From contig CM046832.1 in assembly GCA_025618425.1 (NCBI GenBank), positions 73,928,797-73,992,796 on the forward strand: 64,000 bases of DNA, read 5' to 3'. Source of the DNA: Heliocidaris tuberculata. Taxonomy: Eukaryota > Echinodermata > Echinoidea > Camarodonta > Echinometridae. Every line of letters begins with the position of its first letter. The stretch's first letter is position 1. Of the stretch, positions 23,626-37,544 are shown piece after piece. Both the position numbers and the translations under genes were made by a program. The notes beneath the pieces were generated by a model. That model saw only the letters and a list, made by a program, of their open reading frames with translations. It was not told the origin of the DNA and ran no database searches.

Positions 23626-24960
23626 AGATACACATCCGTGTTTACATTTGTTTGTTAGCATGACTGATTTCCATATGTATTTTACATAATTTCGTCAGGA
23701 CCGATCAGTCTGTAAGTAATACAGATCTCTTGTTTTCTGATATCTGATTCTTGTGATGTAGAATAAAATGTATTTTAATGAAAAAATCTATCAAAAAAGA
23801 AGCTTTGTTTTTTTAAGGGAATCCGCAATTTTCGGAACTGAACGGTTATAATTATGTAATCATTCACCCTTTTAAAAAAGTGTTTACTAAATGCACAAAT
23901 ACAATGATTAGGCCTCTTGATATGCAGTAGTTTCGTTATTTAAATGACGAGTGCAAACTTTTGAAAATGTTGCCAATTTTACCATGTTGACAGTAACAAA
24001 ATTCTCTGATTTATGCTTCAATTAGTCATATGTTGACGCTGGGCAAGGCGCCTCAACAACACCCATCCCCCTTTCTTTACTCTGATCTCTTATTCAGGCT
24101 AAAATTTTAAGCATATTGGCTAAGCTATAAAAGGTATATAGAGAAGTGTAAAGAAGTATTTACAAGTTTGTTTTAAGACATAGATGTAACGAATAACATG
24201 AAAATACTGAGTAACTTTGTCATTTATAAAAATGGGTGGGCGGGCCTAAGGGGGGAGTCGGTAGCCTCGCGATTTTCGAAGAAGAAGAAGAAGAGGTAGT
24301 AGAGGGGGAGGGGGGTGGAGGTCTCATCACAAATATCTCCTATTCTCAAAGTCTACGACTTACAGAAGGCAGCTGTACTGGGCATAACGAGACTCGTTAA
24401 GAAAACTCTTAGACAATAGATCAACTAAAAGTTGCAATTGACAGAAATTAGTGCTTTTTATTAAAGTAAAGTTTTTCAAGAATACACGGACTTAATCCTT
24501 TTCTGCAGATGCTATAGGGCCTATAATAATCATAAGTGACACTATGTTATCACGATGGGAGGGGAAGGCCCTGGCTACGACAAAGGGCAAAACGGTTTCC
24601 CCTCAAAGGAAAACTAAATATTCACCCTCAGGTTCCTATATTTAATATTTTGTCTCCTAACATTTAATGATTGAGACTGCAATTGAATTAACTCTTGCAT
24701 GCCACCTCCTGCATCAATTGGAATCATTTTCTTTTTTTCGTTTTCCCACTTTTCTTTTCTGTTATTGCCCTTCTGCGATATCAAATTTCCCTTTATTGAC
24801 CCATTCATTCCCTTCTGCCTTGCAGATCTGGCATATCTGAAGTAAAATTGAATTACAAAGAGAAAATGTGCACCCCATTTGTACCCCATGCACTGGCTGC
24901 CGGCGCATGTGCTCCCCATTTGTACCCCCCCCCCCCTCCCCCCAAAAAATATCTGATTTT
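23626..24960. other. Non-coding stretch
   Basis: AT-rich with a GAAGAAGAAG run near 24280. No homology recognised. A 117-codon minus-strand frame (24614-24967) has no recognisable domain. Confidence 0.4.
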
Positions 24961-24977
24961 TGCTCATGGGGTTTCTG

Positions 24978-25009
24978 TTGATGGACTCATTTTACTCATA
25001 TTACTGAAG

Positions 25010-25043
<34 letters not shown>

Positions 25044-25125
25044 GGGCTTCATTTTACTCATATTACTGAAGCCCCCCCCCCCCCCCCCCCCCGGGGCTTC
25101 AGTAATATGAGTAAAATGAGTCCAT
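24978..25125. repeat. Foldback with two long poly-C runs
   Basis: The block GACTCATTTTACTCATATTA (called A) with its CTGAAGCC end occurs at about 24982, again at about 25048 (shortened at its start), and as its reverse complement ending near 25122. Between them lie C runs of about 30 and 20 with short G runs. The order is A, poly-C, A, poly-C, inverted A. Confidence 0.85.
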
Positions 25126-25606
25126 CAACGGAAACCCCACACACAACACCTAGCACTTTCTTACGAAAATCAGTCTATCGTCCAATAATTCAAGGTGGCT
25201 GTATTACAGAAATCCACCATCACACTTCAGAACACATACATGTATAATATTATTGTGCCTGCATCATCATCATCATCATCACCACATCTTTCACAAAATT
25301 ATGGGGAAAAACAACAGAAAAAGTTTCTCAGTGTGAAATGATGTTTATTAAAATAACTCAATTCTAAACATAAAACGTAATGCTCTCTTCAAATGCCACA
25401 TACAGATCATAGCATTTAGTTCATGGACAACAAATCATGGGGCAGGGGGGGGGGGGGAGGCAATACCAATTTCTATTTTTTGTTTCTATTCTTTTTTTTT
25501 TGCAAGCAAACAATTTTATATTCTTCTGGCATCCGATATAGGTGGACAGTAATGTATATCCATGTACAGCCTTTCAAACTATCATCAGAATATACAAGAC
25601 ATAAAA

Positions 25607-25793
25607 AACACGATAAAAACTACTTTCGAAAAATAAACTCAAGGGCAATTTCAAAGGCCTATTGTACTGCCCATAGAAATCAGGTTCGGATTACGTAATA
25701 CGCCATTGTAATGTTCGCACATTTCTAAAGGTGACAGACAGGGTTATTGAAATTGCCTTGAGTTGATTTTTCGAAAATAGTTTTTATCGTGTT
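25607..25793. mobile_element. 187-bp MITE with AACACGATAAAAACTA ends and 4-bp target duplication
   Basis: AACACGATAAAAACTACTTT at the left is mirrored at the right end. AAAA flanks both sides (25603-25606, 25794-25797). A second full copy lies at 57067-57252, and a diverged one near 49130-49275. The superfamily is not certain; a 4-bp duplication limits the choices. Confidence 0.8.
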
Positions 25794-25797
25794 AAAA

Positions 25798-28700
25798 GTA
25801 CAAAGACATCACCTTACTGGCAAATATGATATAAAGTGATGTTTGTCCAAATATTGGTAGTTTTGAAAATTTGGGGGCGGGCTAAAACTCCCAAGCGCCT
25901 GATTCGTCTGCCTAGAAACATACCCCAGATTAATTGCACATAATGATTGCACAGATGAAAAAAGTGAACGAATTACAGATTCTAGAACCATTTGTGTTTA
26001 AAGAAATAGAATCATAGCTATCTCAGGATAGCTTCATGGAGCTGATGAAAGGGATTATCACTTCAAGGTTAAAGATCAAATAAAATATCATGATTAAATC
26101 TGAATGCACTACTTATGCTTAAATTTATAAACACAAGTTGCATTAAAGCTGATTAACCAAAATCATTTTTTCATGCAACATTTTTCTAAATCTTTTTCTA
26201 ATTACTTTGGAATTAAAAGGAAAATTATTTGAATTTACAAATTTATTGGTTATATTTAGAATTTAAAACTGCATTAACCTTACGTGATGGGATAATTGAA
26301 TGTGCATAACTTAAAAGGTTTTTTTTATTGTATGTTAAGTGTGACAATAATTTAAATTGATTGTGCTATATTTTAGACCAAAATATTGATCTAGATGATA
26401 GTATCAAATAAAACGAATCGTATGATGAAATTTATGAAAAAATGAAGAACAACATGCAGAATACATAAGAAATCCATAAAACAATGAAATACATGGAAGA
26501 GTAATGACTTTCTCATAATCATGTTTCAAATGGGCCAGTTATGCCAACTACAAGTTTTTTGATTACATACATATAGACCTATACAAAAGGGACATCAGTG
26601 GTAGCCAAAGTACATGTATTCAAAGTATTTAAAAATTACAAATTTTGGAGTGTATCTATAAAGGGTCCAAGAGTAAAACGTCAAGTGATTGCAATAAGGG
26701 CCATTCAATAGCCTTGATAAATCTCCCCCCCCCCCCAAAAAAAAGTCAGATTTACTGGTCAAGTTCGACACACACCCAACTGTACAAATCTGCTTGTTTC
26801 CCCTTTAAATGTCTCTTTCCAATCGACCCAAATTTTGACATTCAATAGTTCAATGTCCAGCTCTGAAATGTATGCATCTCTAGGAGATTTAGAATATTTC
26901 ATCATTTGCCATTATGTAAATTAGCAATAAATATCTCTTTAAAAAAAAACAATTTCAAACTTGAAATAATAATGATAAAGAATACTTTTTTCCTTTATGA
27001 CTCCAAGGCATTACTACACATTCAACAAGCTTTGTAGCTGATGAGCTTCCTTGGACAACCTGCATAATGAAAACAAAAAGAAAGAAAATAAAATTTAAAC
27101 TTTTGTAGACTGTAGACTGGATTTTAAAGAAGGAAAAAAATGGGTACATCTCTACTTTTATGTTACAATTTACTTTTCTTCTTCTTCAAATAATAGAAAT
27201 GTAAATCTAGGTTTAAATCTTTTAACAGAAGTAAATATTTTCCATTACAAATTTGATCCAAGACCAAGACCTCTAATAAACTTCGAAATGGTTAAATCAG
27301 TCAGCAGGTACAATCAAAATAATTTACTGGACTTCAGAATTCGATTTTGACTGTACAGATTAGGGGTCTACAGAAAACACGTACATGCCTATTGAGTTTA
27401 AATACTAGGCCCTATATCATAATCTTACAGAGCTACTAGTAGAACGTCTAAGCTATGGCCACATTGAAATTTACAGAGGTCTACATTTTCAACAACAAAA
27501 AAAAAAAAAACCTTGCCAGTTCAACTTGGGTTTCCTGCAGTGAGTGGATGACAAAATCTACAGCCCAGGTAGGGTCTATCACGTTATTGGATGATCTAGC
27601 CCTGGTCCTGGTCCCCCTGTGACTGTGTTACACTACTTTGGTCCATTTATCAATGTCAATGATAGCTCTGCAATCAAAAGAGAACAAAATTTAGGAGCGT
27701 GGTTGTAATAAAAGCAGAGATCTACTGTTTAGATTATCAGAAATCATAGATTCATACGCTCAGTCTCAGATCTACTGTCTAGTCTCTAGTGTCAGTGGCG
27801 ACTCGTCAGTGGTTGTCACGGCACAAAAGAAGTGTAGATTCTAGACCTAACGGAAGTTAGACCTATTTCAGCCAAGCCCAAGCCAATGATCAAATTGAGA
27901 CCACTCTTGTCTACTCTTACTAATATTAGTAGCAGCCTTAGGTTATAGAAACTGAAGAACATTTTAATATGGATAGAGAACGGAAGACATTGGCATTCAA
28001 ATTCTATGTAGATCTTTCTGGACCCTACCTAAACAAAAGTCAAAGTCCAAAGCGAAGGTCTAACGTTCGTCGTTAGGCCTATAGGCATAGCCCTAATCCC
28101 GTAGCCAGGGCATCTGCGACATTTTGCTCTCGTACTTAGGCAAAGCGCAGTAGCCGGCCAGGATCGGCGAACCCAAAACCAACAGACCGCTGGGCAAGAT
28201 CTTACCCGGCGCGGCCCAGAGTGAGGATCTTGCGCATTCAGTGTTATGATCAATCTTGAGCAGGTCCACATCTACCGCAGATTGTCGCTGATGAAGTCAT
28301 TCGAGGTTTGAGCACTATCATAATTTACAGATCTACGGAAAATTTCTAATCTATTCGAAAATTATTACCAGTACCCTATTCAAAAGGACTGTTTGATAGT
28401 TCAATCAAAGTTGATAACTTTCTTTTGCCATGCAAGAGAGAGGAGACTGGTGGGATGTGGGTTTATACGTACAGTGAACTCACTTGCTGCTACGACGAAC
28501 ACATCCCAATCATTAAGAGGAACGATAAATAAAATTGATATTTACTTACATTTCAAGGCATTATACGGCCTCACTTTGATGTGAATGTTCCCTGTAGGAT
28601 TTTCTGCTTTCGTGAGATTTACTAGACAAACTCCTTCTAAAATTTAACACAATGCTTAATAATGGGTTCGCAAGTGTGCGCAGTAACAAGAACCCGGTAA

Positions 28701-29880
28701 AAATAGATGAAATCAATAATTCTGTACCTGTGAAAAATATACCAAATATTAGCTGAAAGATAACATTCGATGCCCCCTCATGAATTTTCTATAGGTAAAG
28801 TTAGTCGTATAGGAAAAATGAAAGATAGATGTAATTTGGAATTCATAGTCATGGTCATCTACCTCCCATTTTTAGTACAATGCCTTAATTGGCACAAAAA
28901 AAGAAAGTCAAATGTATGCCCAAGAATCATTTGTCTATGCCATATGATTGTCTAATGATCATTATCCCTACAGTCAAAGACATGAGCAAATAGAATAATG
29001 ATTAATGTCATTCGAAACGACTTACAATTTCCTTCTTTTTTATACACTGGTTCGAAAGTGTGCGTAAAATATAGACAATTACAGCCTATATCGTTATATA
29101 TAGTTATATATTATGTATAATTATATAGATAATAATCTTGCGATGGGTTGGGAACCAAACAAGGAAAGCCTCTGGGCCCCGCCCCACACATACAGTGTTA
29201 ATAAACACTGCATTTATTGAAATGCGAGGGATCGTAGCTATCGATTTAGAAAATTAGATTATTCAATTTTGAAAATACGTATTTTAGAGCACATACAAAA
29301 TTTCACTTGTTAAACTGCAAAATGATTGATGTAATATAACATCTTTTGGACTTGTGAGGAGGAGAATAAAAACGACATTTTTCATTCTTTTTAGGCACAG
29401 AGAAGCACCTGCCACACCCATGCGCTTCGGGGCCTTGTAATAGAAGAGATATTGTAAAGTCAAAAAATCAATGTTGCCATTGATGTGACTGGGAGTGTAG
29501 TGACCGAGAAAAAATAAGGAATGTAGAGGCATTTTAAATTAGAGCAAACGTTGGCAAAATAAAGCTTTTTTTACATTGTTTAACATTAAAATCATTTTTC
29601 TTGTCTTGCGAGAGGCCCCTCCGAAGGGACAGAACAGATTATTGCAAGCAAGAAAATTAAGATTATTGCGTTTTGAAACCTTGCATTTCACATCACTAGA
29701 AAATTATTCATACCCCTTTCCGCCCAGTCCTTTGATAGTAGGAAAAATCTGCCACCCCGCTTTTGTTGCCACTGCTAGACAGTATTAATATTTGAGATAC
29801 ATTAATTGCTCCTATTTGCATGTAAGGGAGCGGAGCGACCATACTTGCGATACTTCGCCTTTTGGAGCACTAGAATGCTG
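25798..29880. other. Long stretch without recognisable genes
   Basis: Mostly plain AT-rich sequence. A C run lies near 26726 and poly-A near 27490. The GC-richer part at about 28040-28290 could be a promoter or exon, but no domain, start context or splice pair supports a call. Confidence 0.4.
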
Positions 29881-30360
29881 ATCGCAATACTTCAAGCTTT
29901 ATTATCTTGAGTGAGTGTGTGTGTGTGTGTGTGGGGGGGGGGGTAGGGGCAAAATATGCAATAGAAAGGGTTTCTAAATGTTAAGAAACATTGTGGCTAT
30001 CAATTATAGTAGGGACCGTAGTGACAGTATGCGATTTAAAAAAAAAAAAAAAAAAAAAAAGAATACTGAAGGTTTGCACGATTATTAGATCACTCACAAG
30101 GCAGCTAAGTAATGCAAAATCAATTAAGTTGTAATTTTTTTTCTTGCGAGGGGATCGGGGGGGGGTGCCCCTTTTTTTTGAATGATTGGTTGGAGAAATT
30201 CCCCCTCTGCCCGCCGCCTCCGGTGCCTGGGATCGTGAATGTACCCCCCCCCCCAAAAAAAAAAAACAACAACAACAACAACAAACAAACCAAATCAAAA
30301 CAGAACAAAACAAAACAAAAAACATTATAATAAATAAAATAAAAATATTTTTAAAAATGC

Positions 30361-30398
<38 letters not shown>

Positions 30399-30400
30399 TA
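29881..30400. other. GT repeat and G/C-run sequence
   Basis: (GT)n at about 29911-29933 runs into poly-G. Poly-A lies at about 30036-30060, a C run near 30244-30255 is followed by CAA repeats, and (AAT)n lies at about 30361-30390. A degenerate G/C-run MITE fragment lies at 30130-30255. Confidence 0.5.
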
Positions 30401-30487
30401 TCAGTTACATGTCTGATAATAGGCAATCGAGCAAGTTTTGAGAGTAAAGTTAGTAGCAATATTTCCGACGAGAATTTGTAAGTTTAT

Positions 30488-31075
30488 TGAAGACTCTCCG
30501 CCACACGGGGGCGCTGCCAGCACAAAAACGAGTGCATGGACCCCCATTTTTAAAACTTTCTCCGTCTGCAGTATGTAATTCTCTACAAATATGGAAAAAT
30601 TTACGAATCTGACATGGATTTTGAATGTACAGTAGAGTTTGTTCGAACCCATCCCATTCCCAGACGGGTTCCCAGCCAGCCATCTGCAGTTTTTGCGAGT
30701 TTTGCGAGTTTTTGACTTTTTCCGCCAAATGAGGGCGCTGCTAGCACAAAAACGAGTGCATGGACCCCCAGTTTTTAAACTTTCTCCTTTTGCAGTATAC
30801 AATTCTCTACAAATATGGAAAAATTTACGAATCTGACATGGATTTTGAATGTGCAGTAGAGTTTTTTCAACCCATCCCATTCCCAGACAGGTTCCCAGCC
30901 AGCCATGCGCAGTTTTTGCGAGTTTTGCGAGTTTTTGACTTTTTCCGCCACCTGAGGGCGCTGCTAGCATAAAAACGAGTGCATTGACCCCCATCTTAAA
31001 AACTTTTTCCTCCTTCAGTATACTTTTCTCTACAAATCTGGAAAGTTTGACAAATATGACATGGATTTTGCCAGA
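30488..31075. repeat. Three tandem copies of a ~224-bp unit
   Basis: GGGCGCTGC(C/T)AGCA(C/T)AAAAACGAG recurs near 30508, 30733 and 30956, each with CTCTACAAAT(A/C)TGGAAA and GACATGGATTTTG downstream. A 232-codon minus-strand frame spans the array, but it switches which frame of the unit it reads from copy to copy, so it is chance openness and not a gene. Confidence 0.85.
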
Positions 31076-33349
31076 ATAATGGGGATTTGTATATGACATT
31101 GGGAATTCTGAGGCCTATCAATGGCCAAAAACCTGCGACGACGTCATTCTACCTGACACCCAATCATGGCACAGTTCATTGTCCCATAGAAAAAAAGTAA
31201 GCACATGGACCTATAATTTTCTATGCGTATTTGGGCTTCTCATGGACCAAAGTAACTGCATGCAAATTTTAATGAAAATGACATGGATTTGACTTTAACT
31301 GTGGAACGTCCTTAAGCCCGGCGCACACTACACGATCCGACTGCGATCCGATTGCTCTGCGACTGTGAGCCCAATCGGATCGCAGTTGCAGCACATCGCA
31401 GACTGTACGATTCCACTAAAACCTATATCCGATGATTTTGCAGCACGTGCATATTTTGCATCGGAGTAACCATTTTCATCATGTCCTGTATATTATATTA
31501 ATCAAGAAGACAAGTATCTTTTCTGAAAATAACATTGATTTACAAAACAAATTGGGCTGTTTTACAGTCGGAAAAAGGGTAGGGGAGATCCAGGAGAGTT
31601 GAGCCACTTTTTTCATAATGGGCCATATTTCCCCAAACCTGCATTGTGGATTGGACAACTTCTTCTCATTTGAAATTCAGCTCCTATATGTTATAATACA
31701 GTGTGGGTTATGATATTCAAGTTGATTGCATTTCAAAGTAGTAGTCTGTTTTAGAAAAAAGGCGAATGGTGCAAGTCTCCCGCAGGGTGAGGAGAGTTGA
31801 GCATACTCATAATGAAAGTTGAGCCACCCATGGGAGAGTTGTGCCACCTTGTAAATGGGAGTAGGGAAAAACATGTTTCGCTTGTGGATTGGCCTGCAAT
31901 GCCTAGTATAAAGTGCTGGTATAATCACCTTAATAATAATATGCATGATTTCGTAAATGGAAATACAATGACATTTACTAATGGTAAACTATGAATTATT
32001 TCAGGCAGCAAATAGATCTGTTTTCCAAATTGTAGACGTATCTTTGATACATCGATTTATGCTGACTTAAAGATGGATAGCTGGGGCTGGGGCATTTGTA
32101 ACAATATTAATGAATAATTACGGAACATATTTATCCGCGCAATCAATCCAATGGCATGAGTTATAATTACTCATGTATTTTTTTTAAATCAGCGATAGCC
32201 AGTGTCATTTTTTTAATTACTCAACATAAAAAAAATCAAAACTTTCACCACAATGCATACATAAGATGGAACCCTTAGATTTAAAGATTGAAGACATAAA
32301 ACCATTTTCGTATAGACATGACAGAGGTCTAACTTAGAACCACTTGTAAGGTACCTGCTAAGAAGTAACAAGAGACAGTGTCGGTTAAAACGTACCATGA
32401 ACTCATGTCTGCGTGGGAGAGGGACTTCGAAAAACATATTCCAGTTTCTGGTGCGGTTCTTTGTTCAACATTGAAATGTTGGATTTTGAATTGTTGGTGT
32501 GTTACCTCCAAATTCACGGTAGGTCAGGTATAATCAATGGATGATTCTAAAAGGACAATGAATATTGACTCACAGTCATGGTATTGAAGAATGTATACTG
32601 TTAATGAATAGAATCAATGAAACATGCAGTCTAGACATATTCAATACAAGAACCCATTGACATTGAACACGATCTTCCTGCATTCATGTTCTTATAATTT
32701 GTGTTGTAAGATGATACCAGAGACTTACTCATCATAACCCTGAAAGACCCGGCGTACTCCCTATCCTACCCTCTTACAGGCCCCGAAATAAAAAAGCTGA
32801 ACAAAAATTTAAAAGACCCTACTTGCGTCGCACATTTTTCCAAGCACGTAAGAGCACGCAGGATCGACACACAAAGAGACTGTTGACATGTCCAACAATC
32901 TCTGTGTGTGGCTACGTGTTCAGATGAACATACGTGACACGCGCAGCCATCGTACTCCTTGCACGTGCTTCTTGCGACCATCGCACGGGCTCCTTGCGGA
33001 GGTCTCAGGAAGCCCAATTAAGGCTCCATACGGAGCCGTGACATGTCGCGCGGCGGTTGCACGTCGGTTGCACGGTACCTGTACGGGCCTGTACGTTCGC
33101 TCTCAAGAGTTCTTGCAGGTAAGAAAGGGTATGTTAATGAGGAGGGTGCAAGACTTTGAAGGGGAAGGACCCTGAGAGGGCCATTTTTTTTTTTTTAAAT
33201 GGGTACAACTGGTCCCAGGGCCCGAATTTTTGGTGGCCCTATATCCAGAATTATTCGGCATAAAAAACTCTACCTACATGCCAAACTTTATGTTTTTATG
33301 AAAAAGTGCACAATTCTATCAATTTTCTGCACCAATCTGCTGGACTATA
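31076..33349. other. Dispersed-repeat fragments, no gene
   Basis: 31318-31430 is a CGCACACTACACGATCCGA-type repeat with a 15-bp perfect stem (31340-31354 with 31372-31386). 31575-31865 carries GGAGAGTTGAGCCA words, whose inverted relative lies at 45270-45335. 32780-33180 is GC-richer without a recognisable exon. Confidence 0.45.
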
Positions 33350-35785
33350 TCCAGGCCCCTAAAGCTCCGCCATCTTGTCGGGGTCCATTAGAAGGTTAAG
33401 GCCCGATAAGCACTTTGCATAATTCATGAGCGTAAATGCATGATTCATTTTGTAAGATGCTCCCCGAGAGTAGCATTAGTTTGTACGCGGTATGAAACAC
33501 ATTACGCGCATCAGCTTAGAGCATGCGCAGTAAGAAAGGTCAAATTCAGTAATATATGCATTTATGGTAATGTATTCATCGCTTCAACGTACAGATTCGG
33601 CGAATCAGCGTCGGTAATTTCTAATTGTGGCAGACGGTACTCGGTCAATGCACTTTAATTGTAATCGATCTCCGAATCAAAATATATCGCTTTGCAAATT
33701 TGTAAACAAGTAAATAAAGCTAAAAATGTAACCGGACAGACCGAATCAAATCTAATCATGGATACAGATAATGTAAAAGTAAATGTAAAGTACTTGACAC
33801 GTCACCAGTGGCATAAGTCTCTTTTGTTGTTGATATACTTAATACCGGTAAATATATTCATTTGATATGCATAAAGGATAAATGATAAATAAATGAATAA
33901 ATAAATGAAACATATATGTATAATGAAAAAAAACAAAAACAAAAAACCCCTCTTGCAGTGTAGGATTTTTTTTCAGGGATGGTTTTCACAACAGAAAGGA
34001 TGATCTTCATTTGGGGGTGAGGGAATGGGGTCCTTTAGTCAATTGAGGTTTTTCTTTAACTTTTTAGTTAGTCTTGATATAAATGATTTTTTGTTTTTAA
34101 AGTGTACGTTTGTTCTTTTTTAGAAGGGATTTTGAATTGTATTAAAAGGAACAATCCACTAGCGTAGCTGAGGGAGGGGGGGGGGGGCAGGGTGCCCCCG
34201 ACAACTTTTCCTCCCATTTTTTTTTTCTTGTTTGTCAGAGAATTATGGAGGAAAACATGTGATACCCCTCCCCCCCCCCCCCCCCCCCCCCCCGAGCGTC
34301 TTTTTTGAGGGCTGGGGAGTCTTGATGTAAATGATCTTTTTTTTTTTATTTTTTAAAAATAATATAAGTGTACATTTGTTCTTTTTTGAAAGGGATTTTT
34401 TATTTTATTAAAAGGAACAATCCACTAGCGTAGCTGAGGGGGAGGGGGGGGGGCAGGGGGCATAATTTTTTTTTCTTGCTTGTCAGAGAATTATGGAGGA
34501 AAACATGTAATAACCCCCCCCCCCCCCACATTTAGTTTAAACATTTAGTTTATTAATAAAAATGACTTGTACAATTCTAGGTGATCTACGATAATTTATC
34601 TATATTTCAAAAGGATTCACAAGAGTTGTGTTGAAAAAGGATTGAAACAATTTTCTCTCGAAATTACAGTTCTAAATTTATCGTCGAGATGTAGTTTGAC
34701 ACGGAGATCGCCGTCCTCACACGCTGCGGCTCATGACAGCTACCCGGGCAGTCACGGGTCAGTTTCAGCCACTGGCGCGGTGGCTACTTCGACAGCGTCA
34801 AAAATTCAATGTATGCAAACAAGTTGGATCTAAGAAGATCTAAACAGATTTAACGTTATTAAACTCTAAATGGTGATAGACTGTATTGCATAACCATAAG
34901 CTTTTCCTCATGTTGTTCATCTGTATGGTGCACACAAGCGTATTCGTTAGTCCAACTTGACTTGGATCGAAGTATTCTAAATCTAACGTACCGGTATTCT
35001 ACGAGACTACGTTAACGTTAGATTTGGAAACTGTGACTGTGTTTTGGTATTCTACGATGTCGATGATTTTGATAAGATATGTAGACCAAAATTAGTGCTG
35101 ATATAAATTCATTAATGTTACACGAGGTTTACTGTTTTGAACTCTGAATATTTGTTGAAATTTTATTCCATAAACCGAAGTCTGAAGGATAGATCTAGTC
35201 GATCTTTAGTAGATGTAGACTTGGCTAGGGCTAAGCCTAAGGCTGTGCTTGGGGGACAAAGTCATACTATAAATATAGATCTCTAACCATGTTTGATAAG
35301 AACTGTTCAACTTCACTTTCATGCCTGACTTTTTTTTTTTTCGTTCTTAAAAGACTTGGATCTACTATATTTGGTTCAATTCATGCCATTTGGTCAATTA
35401 AACTGACTGTAAGTTAACTAGAGTCTGATAGACTATGATTTTTTTTGGGGGGGGGGGGGCGGCAAATGTATTTTGGGCAAAAATTCAGTCTGGTGTTTAA
35501 AGCCAGTTTAGGGATCCCTATTCAAAATTTCAGACACACGTCACTAGAAAGTTTTGTTGCTGAGGCTGTTTCTTTTTCTTTCCAAGAAACTTATGACATG
35601 TAGCTTGAATACACCTTAATAAACATAAGATAGCTGATGATTATTGAATTTTGACCTATTAAAAAATAATGGAATAGAATTTATTTGCCTGATAAAAAAA
35701 AAAAATATTATCAATGTAGCTATGACTGTAACAAGAAAGACCAAAAAAAGTGACAACTCTGTTTTCATTTTTTTTTTTTAAACAG

Positions 35786-36960
35786 ATCAAAATGGAAAGG
35801 AACCCAGGAAATGTTATTCAAACATTGCACAAACTGTTGACCATACATGATGAAGCAGAAATTTAGCCTTTCTAAATTACAGGTAAGTTTACAGAACATT
35901 TCCAAAGTATCTATATGCTTATACATGTATAATGTAATTTAAATCATTTTATGATTATCATAAATATTGTTATTTAACAGGAAACAAGGAAATGAACTAT
36001 AAAAGCAGTTAGGGCTTCCAGGGGTCCCTGAGTGTGTTAGTTAAAAGCATATTACAGATACCCTTACTAGTTGCCATTTATTTTTGAATAGCTTGTCCTT
36101 AAACTATGCAAACATTTTAAACCATTACCATCAAAGCCCAGCATTGTGTGTAAGCATGGAGAAGAAGGAGATAATTACTATTCACATTTATTCACAATAC
36201 ATTGTGTGAAAACGGTCTCTTTTGAGCTTTGATCTATAATCTAAATTAGATGTATTTAGATGTTTGAGAAGATCAAAAAAAGTCAGAATTAGTGGAGTAG
36301 AAGTATTTCTGCAAAATACATATTGTGAACCTCTAAATTACTTTTATTTACACATATACTTATAAATTTATTTATCCATTTTTTACACAGCATGATTCTT
36401 TACAATGGATGGTGAAAGAATATTGAGACACACAAATCAGGAGAAAAGAGCAAATATACTGACCTGCATGATCAAGCTTGGAGAGGTAGGCGTTTACTGT
36501 GCATGATTAAATTTGGCAATACCCACCCCCCCCCCCCCTAAAAAAAAAATAAATAAATAAATGAAAAATATTTCAACATAAAAAATATATAATAGGCCTA
36601 TATCAATAGTACACAACTTGAAGAGGAAGCAAGTTATTTGAAACGATTGTAATTTCCTTTCCCTTTGACCTGAAAAAGAAGAATTTGAGTCAAATATGGG
36701 AATTTTATTTAAGTTTTATAAGGATTCATCATTTCCATTTTCATGCTTACAAAAGAACTTAATTTTAATGAATGTGGGTAAAATAGCTTTTTATCAAGCA
36801 TTATTCACTGTGTTTGAGTCATGCATATATACATATCTGGCACATTGCAGTCCTTTCTTATTGTTTACGACCTTAATAGTTTTTAATTTGTTCTATTTTC
36901 TCTTTTCATTCAACAGACCTACGGATTACCACTACAGCTCTTCATTCCTGTTAACTAGAT
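35786..36960 (+). other. Candidate spliced transcript inside the 6.5-kb element
   Basis: Two segments have good splice signals on both sides. 35786-35881 has TTTAAACAG before and GTAAGT after, and contains a 24-codon ATG frame. About 36392-36487 has TTTTACACAG before and GTAGG after, and contains MDGERILRHTNQ and onward. A third acceptor (ATTCAACAG, 36917) could join the second segment to a 13-codon in-frame end that reaches a stop at about 36956. The product would be about 40 residues with no known domain. It may be a noncoding or captured host transcript, or chance. Confidence 0.25.
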
Positions 36961-37544
36961 CAGCAGTCTCACGAGTGGATACATGTAATGAAGTTTGGGA
37001 TTTCATTCAGAATAAAACAATACAGATATCCCTAACAAGGGTTTCTGATTTGGAGGATTTTTGTTGGAATATTGCATTTGCTGAAATTCTAAAAAATAAG
37101 TGCCTTCAGCTGAATGAAATTTAACAAAACCTAGATTTGATTTATGTCGGTGACCATTTCAACAGTATAATAGAATGAAACAGTTGATACGCAAATTGCT
37201 TGAGAACTTTTGAGAAAAACCAAACGTTCATTCAATGATATACTACTAAGTGATATGAAAATTTGACTTACCACTAGACTTCTGCAAGGATGTACAATTT
37301 CAAGATTTTCTTCTTTTTTTTTCTTCAAATTATAAACTTGTTATTTGAATTGATATTTATTGTTATTAAAAAGACAACAAAAACAAAAAATGATTTTTTT
37401 AGTTCATCTCTTTTATCATGTTAAGGGGATGAAAGACATCTATATCTAGTTACCTTAAACATTTACATATTCTGAGAGCTTTTTAATTCTATTAAACTTG
37501 AATTCTCATTTTAGTGATAATGTTCATGTGATATACTTTTACAC

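Noticed and set aside
28029..28271. 80-codon minus frame in a GC-richer patch
   Set aside because: No recognisable domain, no supporting splice sites, and only moderate length.
30401..31099. 232-codon minus-strand open frame
   Set aside because: It runs through three copies of a 224-bp repeat whose length shifts the frame, so the predicted protein is not repeated consistently and matches no family.
36696..37124. 142-codon plus-strand frame in the 6.5-kb element
   Set aside because: AT-rich and hydrophobic without a domain; the candidate splice sites overlapping it argue for different use of the region.
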